From: Chlamydomonas sphaeroides
Taxonomy: Eukaryota; Chlorophyta; Chlorophyceae; Chlamydomonadales; Chlamydomonadaceae
Direction of reading: 5' to 3'
Assembly (NCBI GenBank): GCA_001662425.1
Contig: BDDC01000895.1
Coordinates: 1,335-39,840 of the forward strand
DNA: 38,506 nt
Shown: one piece after another, positions 9,776-19,329 of the stretch
Position numbering within the stretch: the first letter of the stretch is position 1
How the letters are laid out: every line of letters begins with the position of its first letter
Program-made: the position numbers and the translations under genes
The notes under the pieces: generated by a model
The model's database searches: none
The model's input: the letters and a program-made list of their open reading frames with translations, nothing else
What the model was told of the DNA's origin: nothing

Positions 9776-12680
9776 ATGGACGACGGCGCCGCCGCCGCCA
9801 CCGCCCGCACCGTGACCGTGTACGACATGTCTGACCAGGTCGTTGACTACGAGCAGGTGACTCCTACGACCCGTACCAGCACGCAGCAGCGTGCTATGTA
9901 CACAAGTTCGCACAGCGCCCTTCGGTCTCATAGCCACCTGCGCCCGGAGCCACGCTCCCACTCGGCCGCTCACAGCCGCACCCTCCCGCCCGCCCGCGCG
10001 CCCACCCTCTCTGCCGAACCCATGCCACCACGCTCAGGCCTGGGCCTGGCAGCGCGCGCTGCTGGCTCGGGCTGTTGCGGCGGCCGACGCCGGGCGCGGC
10101 CGCGGCAGCTGCCACGCAGTGCTGCTGCTGCAGCACCCGCCCGTGTACACGCTGGGCGCGGGCTCGACCACGGACCACCTGGGCTTTCCACCGGGTAAGC
10201 GCCGGAAGGGTTCAGGGGCTGGGGTTCGTGCCACGAGGCCGAGGCGAGACGACGGGGGATTCGTGCCACGGGGTGGCTGAAGCAGGGGTGGTGGCGGGGG
10301 CCCTGACGATGAGTGTGGGCCAGTGCCTGGGCGACGTGGGTGCGGCCTGCGGATGGATCAACGGCGCCACGGCACGCCGGCTCCCCAACCCCACCTCAAC
10401 GCAGGCGCGCCGCCCATACCGCTGCACCGCACGGAGCGGGGCGGCGAGGTCACGTACCACGGCCCCGGCCAGGTGAGGGGCGCTGAGGGCGCGGCTCGAC
10501 TGCGGTGGCCCCGGCGTCCGGATGCCTTGGCGGGGGCGCCGTGGCGCATCCGTGGGGTGCACCGTGTGGCGTTTCGGGATCGTCAAGGCGCTGGAGGCGG
10601 CTGACTTCGTCCCTCAGCACCTGCAGCCCATGGTAGCTGCCCGCTGACAGCGTGTCCTCTGCGCGCCCCCCCACTGCATGCGCGGCTGTACGGCGGTACG
10701 GCAGCTCGTCATGTACCCCATCCTGGACCTGCAGGTGCGGCACAGGGTTCGGTACAGGGCAGGGCGGCGCCTTCGTCGCCATGCGCTGCGCCTTCGCCGC
10801 CCTTATCCTCCGAAATTCCCCGGCTGACCCCTCCGCCTGCCCCCCGGCCCCCAGGCGCTGACCCCCGACCTGCACTGGTACCTGCGGCAGCTGGAGGAGG
10901 TGCGGGGGAGCGGCCGCCGCCGTACGGGCGCCGGGGCGTCCCATGGCGGGGTTGATGCCGGCAGGGTACGGCGTCGAACGGAGGCTGCGCGGACCCTGTT
11001 GTGTTTAGGAATGAGGCACGACGTTCCCACCCCACCTCTAGCCCCAGCCTCGAATCCTAGCCCAACCCCAGCCCCAACCACGGATCCAGCCCCAACCCTG
11101 GCCCTAAACCCCAACCCCCAACTGCCAACCGCCAACCACCCTGCCAGGTGGTCATCTCGGCGCTGGATGCGGTGTCGGGGCTGGCCGGCGAGCGGCTGCC
11201 GGGGCTGACCGGGGTGTGGGTGGGCGGAGCCAAGGTGGCGGCCATCGGGGTGCGCGCCAAGAAGTGAGGCGGCTGGGGCCGGTGGGATGGGAGTTTGGGG
11301 GGGTTGGGCAGGAGCGCGGGCGCAGGGTGCGGGCTGGCGCGGTTTGGGGCATGGGACGGACTAGGCAGTCGGCAGCAGGGCGGGCTGGGGGGCGGGCAAG
11401 GCGCGGCATGATGGCTGTTCCGTGCGCTCGGTACCCCAAGTGCTGTGATGTGCCGTGCTTTGTCGTACAGGTGGGTGTCGTACCACGGCCTGGCGCTCAA
11501 CGTGGTCACGGACCTGTCGCCCTTCTCCCACATCGTGCCCTGCGGCATCGCCGACCGGCCCGTCACGTCGGTCGCAAAGGTGGGGCCAGGTGCAGGGCAA
11601 CGGCGGCCGCATGGCATGGCAGGGTTGGGCAGCTGCGTGTGGGGGCCGGGGAGGTGGGGAGCCCACGATTGCGATTGGGGCCGGTGATTGCCGGTGCGAA
11701 GGTGGGGCTGCGCCAGAGGGCCCGCATGGGAGCCTCCGAGGTGGGCTGAGCCAGCTGGCAGTGGCGGCCGCGGTGGTGTGCGCTTGCACGCACGGCCAGC
11801 CGTGGAAACCCAGGCCCAGGACCTGCGTGACGCCGTCCCAGGCATCTAACTCCTGATGCCACCACCTCTGCCTTGCCCGACGGGAGCAGCTGCTGGCGGA
11901 GGCGGCTGCCGCGGAGGACCCCTTCGCGCCGGCGGCGGCTGCACTGGGCGGGGAAGCCGGGCCCGGCGATGGGCCCGGTGGCAGCGGGCAGGCGCGCGAG
12001 GTGCCACTGGCAGAGGTGGGCGGCGCTGCGGGCTGCAGCGGTGGGGCCATCCGGCTCGTGCCCGCAAGGGCCCGTGATGCACTGGATGCACAAGTGGTGA
12101 ATGTCACACCTGTCTCGTGTGCTCGTTCACTGACGGCGCCGGCTCCTCCGCATTGCGCCCCGCCCAGCACATGCCGTACATACCGTGCATGCCGTACATG
12201 CAAGCGTGGTGCGGAGCATGCCCAGATGTGCTCCCTATGTGTCTATGTGTACCCCTCGCCGCCCCGCAGGCCAGCCAGGAGGGCCTACGTCGCATGCTGG
12301 CGGAGGCGGGCGCCTCGCCGCTGATGCTGGAGGAGGGGCCGCCGCCCGGCGGTGGTGCCGGCGGCGGCGGCGGCCTGGACTGGGATGACCCCTTTGCGCC
12401 GCCGCTGAGTCCGAGCCGCGACAGCAGCGCGACTCAGGCCGGGGACGGCGCGGACGGGAACGCGTCTGGGGATGCGGCATCAGGCACAGGCGCGGCAGGC
12501 CAACGCGTGGAGGGGGCGTGCAGCGGGCTGGGCGTGCGGACGCAGTGGGGTGCGGCCGAGGCGGCGCTGCTGCGTGAGTATGCGGTGGCGCTGCGGGAGT
12601 GCCTGGGGGAGGTGTTTGGGCTGCAGCTGGAGGAGGGGGACCCGGGGGAGCTGGACGGCATGCTGCTGGCGGCCGAGTAG
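9776..12680 (+). CDS. LIP2: Lipoyl(octanoyl) transferase (LipB/LIP2)
   Basis: Transfers octanoyl groups from acyl carrier protein to lipoyl domains of 2-oxoacid dehydrogenases or glycine cleavage H protein, the first step of lipoate synthesis, in mitochondria or plastids. Exons: 9776-9856, 10038-10194, 10405-10472, 10705-10734 (30-base microexon), 10855-10899, 11148-11263, 11471-11579, 11890-12015, 12270-12680; 380 residues. Motifs: LLLQHPPVYTLG, the signature RGGEVTYHGPGQ (91-102), GVWVGGAKVAAIGVR with the catalytic Lys near 156, and HIVPCGIADRPVTS with the catalytic Cys near 190. The family normally ends soon after; here a Gly/Ala/Asp-rich insert of about 130 residues separates the core from a last helix (EYAVALRECLGEVFGL). 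The frame is open upstream to ATG 9404, which would add 124 Ser/Arg/Ala-rich residues resembling a targeting peptide. Exon 8 could also begin at 11887. Confidence 0.95.
11036..11147 (+). repeat. C-rich degenerate telomere-like repeat in LIP2 intron
   Basis: The end of the intron before exon 6 is a run of CCCCAACC/CCCCAGCC-like units, including CCCTAAACCCCAACCCCC. It resembles the C-strand of the telomere repeat but is degenerate, and it also serves as the pyrimidine tract before the AG at 11146-11147. This is probably a simple-sequence expansion. Confidence 0.5.
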
Positions 12681-13438
12681 CAGGAGGGGGCGGCGGGGGC
12701 AGCAGGGGGCGCGATGGGTTGGGAGCGGGCCCAGCTAGAGGCAGCGAGTCGAGGGCGTGCAGCGGAAGGGGGATGGCGGAGCAGGGCGCTGCTTCTGGCG
12801 CGGAGCGGGAGCTGGCGGAGCGAAGGGGCGCGGAGCGAAGTGTGGTGGTGGGAGAGGAGCCGCGCGCGGAGCGAGGGCTCGTTCGCGGTACGTAGTGGCC
12901 TGGTCCAGGAGGGAGTCCTTCTGGCCTAGCCAAGGTGAGTAATCTAGTCCGTCCCACGCCAGGTGCGGTGCGAGCTGGGGCCGTATGTGTTCTGCAATGC
13001 GCACCGTCGTGGCAGCACTGCAAGACATGGCGCGGCGCGTGCATGGCATCGTGCATGAGAGTTTTTGCGTTCGAGTTTCAGCAAGCGCCGTGCATCGTTG
13101 GAGTGCTGCCTCTGCTGCCGTAGTGGTGCCACCGACCTTCCGCGCTTTGTTTTACGGGTTCCGACCATCCTGCCGCACCCCGCGTTGAATGCTCATTCCC
13201 AACCGCTGGTACCGCAGACCCGGTGCGTAGACAATGGCTTCCGGTAACCCCAGGTGCCAAACCTCCCCAGCTGTGCATGGCTGCATGGCTTGCCCCAAAA
13301 GAGGCCACCCAGACCAGACGCACACCGTCGGTCATTATGCGGTCATCGCTGGGACCATTTGAGGGGTATCGGGCACACCGACCTCCGTGCCCTCACCCCA
13401 CGGGCCGGACTTTGCCGCCCGAACTGCCTCCACGGCAG
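12681..13438. other. 3' flank of LIP2; no gene seen
   Basis: This stretch is purine-rich on the plus strand up to about 12930 and should contain the LIP2 3' UTR. No TGTAA motif was found. The open frames lack family motifs. Sequence quality ends at an assembly gap. Confidence 0.5.
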
Positions 13439-13782
13439 NNNNNNNNNNNNNNNNNNNNNNNNNNNNNNNNNNNNNNNNNNNNNNNNNNNNNNNNNNNNNN
13501 NNNNNNNNNNNNNNNNNNNNNNNNNNNNNNNNNNNNNNNNNNNNNNNNNNNNNNNNNNNNNNNNNNNNNNNNNNNNNNNNNNNNNNNNNNNNNNNNNNNN
13601 NNNNNNNNNNNNNNNNNNNNNNNNNNNNNNNNNNNNNNNNNNNNNNNNNNNNNNNNNNNNNNNNNNNNNNNNNNNNNNNNNNNNNNNNNNNNNNNNNNNN
13701 NNNNNNNNNNNNNNNNNNNNNNNNNNNNNNNNNNNNNNNNNNNNNNNNNNNNNNNNNNNNNNNNNNNNNNNNNNNNNNNNNN
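13439..13782. other. Assembly gap (344 N)
   Basis: A run of N. It cuts the region immediately downstream of the C-terminus of the Fanzor relic on the minus strand. Translations that cross it are meaningless. Confidence 0.99.
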
Positions 13783-14123
13783 TACCGCCGCCGCCAGGGC
13801 GGAAGCAGGCCGGGCGCTCAGCCCCGAGCAGCTGGAGGCACAGCAGCAGCAGCAGCATGTTCAGAGCGGCGTTGAGGTTACGGTCTTGTAGGAGCGAGGG
13901 GGATGGGCAGCAGGAGCATGCTGTTACGCTGCCGATGTTATTTCCGCGCAGTCCCACTGCTTGTGTTACCCATTCACCCGGCCACCCAGTCACCCGCCCA
14001 TAACCCATATCGACACTCACTTCATGTCGTGCCGCAGCCTTGGCACACTTGCACGCCATGCGCACGCCGCGCCCCAGGCAGCATCCTCGCAGGCAGCTGG
14101 CCGCACCCGCAGTTGTTGCAGAC
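13783..14123 (-). pseudogene. Fanzor (eukaryotic TnpB-like) nuclease, C-terminal relic
   Basis: Two exons of the C-terminal zinc ribbon and tail remain. Exon A (14123-14021) follows a good acceptor (CTACGCTCCAG) and reads VCNNCGCGQ...GVQVCQGCGTT, the CxxC...CxxC ribbon of TnpB/Fanzor. It then reads TGA (14024-14022) and one A before a consensus GTGAGT donor. Exon B starts at 13884 and reads (A)AC-RNLNAALNMLLLL...ERPACF up to the gap. Joined, the reading is CGTT-stop-NRNLNAALNM, matching the family's CGTxWNRDxNAAxN end with TGA in place of Trp TGG. The RuvC-like domains and everything upstream are missing or unrecognisable, so this is a dead fragment of a transposon-borne RNA-guided nuclease. 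It is most likely an old insertion; its age and ends cannot be judged here. Confidence 0.75.
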
Positions 14124-17100
14124 CTGGAGCGTAGGGCAGGGGCCGCACACACTCCGTGCCATGAGACCTAGAGCAAGCACATCCGGCTCCACTTCTAGCA
14201 GACATGCACTCTTCCTCTCCAGGCAAAACGACAAGCAGCATTGTGCTGAACAGGACACAGGAACTGATCTGACAAAAAATAACGTTTTAACGTTTAACCG
14301 TTAGGACAGGGTCACCTCCGGGGTGATTGCGAGGGCTTCGCCCCGTTAGCCCCGTTTCCTACGGAAAGGGGCAAGCCAACCAGCTCCAAGCCATACCTCG
14401 TCCGCCCCGACTGCGACTCCGCCCAGCAGCCTGCCTCCAGCCCAGGGGCCATCTCTACTACTCCCGCACGTTGTTCGCATGCGGTGGCGGCGTGGGGGCC
14501 AACCAACTCAGCTTACCATGTATGCGTAGAACGTATGTAGTGCCCTGCTCGCCCCATGAGGTCGGTGCCGTACGGCGAGGCAATGGAGGTCAGCTAGCTA
14601 GCTAGGCAGGGGCCAGCTCGGCCCCCAGCTACCGCCGGCACACGTACGGGCGGCGCGCCCATGTCCTCATGCCGTCTTGCTATCCCCGTGTCGATTTTGT
14701 GTCATCACGCCGTCCCTTCGTCCCCATGTCCAGTACGTCCCAAGAGCTGCATGTCAGTGGGGCCCGATCCACGGTTCCCCGCAGCAGGTGTGCGTGCAAG
14801 CCAACCGCCGCCAAGCGACCTCTGGCAGCCGAGGGCGGCTAGGGGCCCGCCGTCGCTCTATAAGTACCGTTGCTCTTACAGTACATAGAGTGAACGCTGT
14901 GTTCGTGCGTGTTCTGCCATGTAAGTGGCGGTCCGCTGCGCTGTGGTGGGAGTGGGGGATGCATTGGAAGCGGGGGTTGCAGCATAGCAAGCAAGGGGAT
15001 GCGGGAGAGCACGCCAGCACGCACTTCCACGATCTGTCAACACAAGCACCATCACGATGCGGTGCCTTAGCCTTCGCCTTGGAATTCACTATGTACGTGC
15101 GAGTGCCGGCACTATATATAGACCAATCAAGATCGACCGACATCGAGGCTCACTGGATTGAGCTCCCGCCCACGCACCCTCTGGCCGGATAGAGCTCCCA
15201 TGCCGCTCTCCTCCGACTCCTGGAGTTTGGTGTAAATCCACGTTGCCAATGCATGTTTGGACAAGCAAGCACGCACCCGCCGGCGGCCAGATAGATCTGT
15301 AAGAGCTAGCAGGATATCAAGGCAACCACCTGGGAGAGTGAAGTGAACGGCAACGAATGTGCGCGTAGGGGCTTGAACCCAGGGGATGTATTTGTGGTGT
15401 AACGAAGGCGTTGGCAATCGCCGCCGGCTGCAGCAACCTTCCCAGCCCATTACAATGACCGTCACGCACCGTCCAGGGGAGGCGCGCACTTCCCTGCTGC
15501 AGCCGGCCGTTATTATCCGCCGCATGCGCACGAGTCCCCGGATGGTGTCGTACTGCAGTACTGTTTGGACACACAGGCCCACGGGCGGGACTGCCGCGCC
15601 CGTCCTGACACGAGGCGCTGCCCTGCTGCTGGCGTGCGGTGGTAGTCCTACCCTGCCTGCAACACGAGGCGCTTCGCTCGGCGCTAGGCGCTCAGCAGCC
15701 GAGACCCGTGTCTATCTCACATATCTGCGTGATGATAGGTACTCAATTGATGTATGGCCGGAATGCCACACCGGCGCTGCACACATCTTACTTTCACCAC
15801 TGCTGCTAGATAGATAGGAGTAAGAGCGCAGCAGAGAGCCATGCCCCAAAGCCTATCTACACTTCTAGGACCGCATATATCAATCAAACAACGAACCCCA
15901 GCAGCATGGCATTAATTGACGTTTGCTACTGCTGCATAAGCTGCTGCCTGTTAGCATACATCCGCCGCGGGAGCATACATCACGTACGTCACCGTCAACA
16001 CCACTTCGTACAGCCCCGCAAGGGGTTTGGCGGCGGGGGCGGCTTCGTGTAGTGTCACGCCTTCTCTGCAGTGACTGCTACTGATTACTGTCACTGACAC
16101 CACTGACCGCCGGTATGCTGATCATACCGCCGCCATGGAGTACTGATACTGCCATGGTCTTTGGGGCGCTTCCACCGGGTCACTGATGACCCGTGCGTGG
16201 TTCGCACAACTGGCGCGCGGTCCCATCTGGGGAATCCTGATATGTCGTCTGACGACACCGCGCACCGGTAGTTATCACTACCCCCATGCTTGTGACTGGA
16301 CCTGATACTATACTTCGGTTGATGTGCGGGCATGCGCACGGGCTGAAGGCACCGCCGAAGTAAGTGTAACATATATGCATGGCACCATTGATGTGCCTTC
16401 TGCGGCTCAATTCAATATCGACCGCTGAAACTTGTTGTTGGGCATCGATTCAAGCAAGTTCCCCACGCGCGCCTATCTATCTACCCGCCAGCAGGCCTAC
16501 CTGGAGTCTTGCTTGATGCTTCACCTGATAAATGGAGTCTTAAACTATAGACCCGATGTGGGTCCGTTGATTGATGAGCGTGCGGTGTGAGGCATGTCAA
16601 GTAACACGCGCCAGACGCACGGCGCGGTCCGCGGTGATCTTATTATTCCTGTTTGTTTCCACCCGCATTATTACACATACCCTGTCTGGTGTCGCCTCCG
16701 TCACCCTGGAAACACCTGCATACGCGGCAAGGACGGTGGCACAGGAAAGCGTGGAGTTGCTGACGATATATACATGCCCATAACTAACTAGGTCGTCGAA
16801 GACACCGCCGGCCTGGACCCCGCGACACATAACAACCGATAGATGTAGATTGTGAAGAGGAAGGACTGGTACCGCAAACATACCGATAGATTGGATGTGT
16901 CTGGTTGAGTGCGGCACCGGGGCTCTGGACGCCGATCACACGGGTGATGAAACCGACGGACCCAGATTGGGGCGCGATGAACATACAGGCTTATGACCGC
17001 TGGCGGGCCCGCCCTTCTCAGACTCGAGGCCTGCGCTGCCTCCCCCCGTTTCGGGAGGTGCAATTTTGATATCCGTTGCATGCCAAAATACGTCATTGAT

Positions 17101-19329
17101 GGAAGACCAATGGATGTGACAGAACAACGATGTGCGCCGAAACGAAGAAGCTAAATGAATAATATCCGGAATTTTCGGTGTATTAATTGCTTCGTTGGTG
17201 CACAGGGGTTCACACGCTCCGTGTCAACGCTCCAGCGCCTCCGTGTTAGTGTCATATGATATGATCTAGAGTCGAAATGTGTTTTGGCAGGAAGGGGAGG
17301 GCGCGTCGAGGGCCGGGGGTACGCGGGGTGAATTCGCCGCTTGTGAAAGCCGCAAAACACACGTGTTTTGCCGCCCTCGGTGCAGGTCTGCTCGCGCGTG
17401 TAATGGAGCCGCAAATTGCAATACTAAACCTTGAAAACATACATAGCAGTTCCTATTTCAATTTGCCTGCCCCTCTGCCCCTCTGCAAAAGATTCAACGT
17501 TTGCGCTCATCATAGCGCCGAGAGCCCAGCGCTTCTTGGGCTTCAGTTTCGCCTCGCTGATGCTCCTGCAAGGACCTCCGTAAGCACCCGGACGCCTCGA
17601 TCGCATTCCAGGGCACCGCGAGCACGTCCAATAACCTAAATCTATAGCGAGAAACGCTGCCGCGGCCTAGAACGCTGTCACTGGCGCCCAGGATGCGCGA
17701 GGCAGCGGTCTTATTAGCTAAGGGCTAATTGCATGCGATCCGCTGCCGGTGCGCGGCTCCGGTCGGTCCCTCAGCAGCAGTTGCGAGCATGTCGGGCAAA
17801 CGTTTATTGTATTTAGCGCTTGCCGCCGGTGCTACCTCTGCAACGCTTTCTTCGCTCCTGGCTGGCGGCATTATGTATGAATGCATGCTCTCATCCAGCC
17901 TTGCGTTGCGCGGCGCACCCAGCAGCACGCGCGTGGCAAGGTTGCCCAGACCTCCTGCCCGCCCTCGCCAAGCCTCTTGCCGCCGCTACCCTGCCGCTAC
18001 GTTGCCCTGATTTCCCCATCATGCCCAGACTCGCCTGACAACGTCCCGCGGCCGAAACCTTGACCTCGCCCACACAAGAGACCTGAGGAAACATGGCCAG
18101 GGGACTGGACGCTACTGCAGGCGCTGCTGCTGGCGCAACTGATGAGCCTCGGGCCCACCAGGTACGGCGCGAAGGGTGGCACCGCTGCATCCCGACTTTG
18201 CAATTGTTAGGTGTCCTTCAAAGAAGCTTGGTGGAGGGCGCCAGCTATGTATGTGGCATGGCCGGCGTGTGCACATGTGCCTTGCTGTACTTGCTGCACC
18301 GCGGCGGAGTTACCGTACCTCCTGCGCTGGTCACCATCGCGGGTCCTTTCCTAGGCGGAATTTCCCAGCCGTTTCGCGGGAGCGTTTTGACAACTACGGG
18401 CGGCTCGCGCACCCCTCTGGGGGGTTTCTGGCACATTCACGCGCGCCAGCGGTTTGGGGCCGTGCATGCAGGGGCCCTCTCGCGCTTGCGTCCAATAACA
18501 CTTTGAGGGGCCTGTAAGCGTGCCGTCATCCAGTGCTGGTGCTAGGCAAGTGTTGCGTGAGAGACTGTGACGCGTACCGGTAACAAAACGCACGCCGTAC
18601 TAGCCGTACGCTGTGTGCCCACCGGGTTTCTTGCAAGTTCGCGAAGCCCCGCCAAACGTTTCCAGGCACTTTCGCGCACGCACTCTGAAACCCGCGAAAC
18701 TGCAGTCTTGGCCTACAACCTTTCTTTATATCGCGTTAGTGTAGGCAGGGTACGGTACGTTCGCCTCCTGGATGTACGGTAGCAGCCCCGTACCAGGTTA
18801 CAAAAAGTGTCGCTCGTCAAACAGCTGTGTTAAGACGGACCTTGCTCGGAGATTGCTGGGGGCTTCCCCGGGCCATCCCAGGGTAGAAGCTATCACAGGG
18901 GGACACGCACGTACATACGCGCGCGCAGCCAGTAGTGCATTCAGAAGGCGCATGCGTTGGACATACAGGGAGCGAGGTTGGGGGCAGCTGCAGGAGGCCG
19001 CGCTGGCGCTGCTTGGCCTGCCTGCCTGGCGAATCAGCCATGGGTGGTGCTCCCGCGGTACGTGCCTGGGGTCAAATTAGCAGGGCGCTAAGCGCGTTGA
19101 CTACCGTACTACCGACTGCATGTGTTCTGGACTGCTGGCTGGCATGCCGTACTGCTGCACACACCATTCTGCGTAGTAACTAGTGTGTCCACAAACCAAC
19201 CAAGCCGTCATCGGTTCGGGATGCAGCGGCCGGTTGTCGCCGTGACGCCCATCTCTCGCTCGTAATCTCAGCCTCGCTCCCTGCATCCGTCCACCTTGGA
19301 CGGCAGGCCGCGGCCGGGCGGGCGCGAAC
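14124..19329. other. Long intergenic region; no confidently supported gene
   Basis: About 5 kb, visibly less GC-rich from about 15.0 to 17.7 kb than the flanking genes. Contents: TATA-like strings at about 14859 (TATAAG) and 15114 (TATATATA), a small perfect hairpin at 17352-17371, scattered GTACGGC motifs at 14567, 18594, 18603 and near 18750-18790, and a possible short membrane-protein exon starting at ATG 17789 (see findings). Open frames of up to about 150 codons (for example minus strand 15127-15582) show no motif I recognise. No tRNA was found. Confidence 0.5.
17352..17371. repeat. Perfect 9-bp hairpin (GCAAAACAC / GTGTTTTGC)
   Basis: GCAAAACAC, a 2-base spacer and GTGTTTTGC form a perfect inverted repeat. 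A third related string, GTGTTTTGGC, lies upstream at about 17279, so this could be the end of a small repeat element. Function unknown. Confidence 0.5.

Noticed and set aside
13223..14152. Frames spanning the first N gap
   Set aside because: Translation through N is uninformative. Only the two Fanzor exons beside the gap are supported.
15361..15385. tRNA-like T-arm string on the minus strand (GGGTTCAAGCCCC)
   Set aside because: The T-stem does not pair over five bases, and no acceptor, D or anticodon arm could be built upstream.
16597..16917. 106-codon minus-strand frame in the AT-richer spacer
   Set aside because: No motif, no codon bias like the neighbouring genes, and overlapping frames of similar length in the same place.
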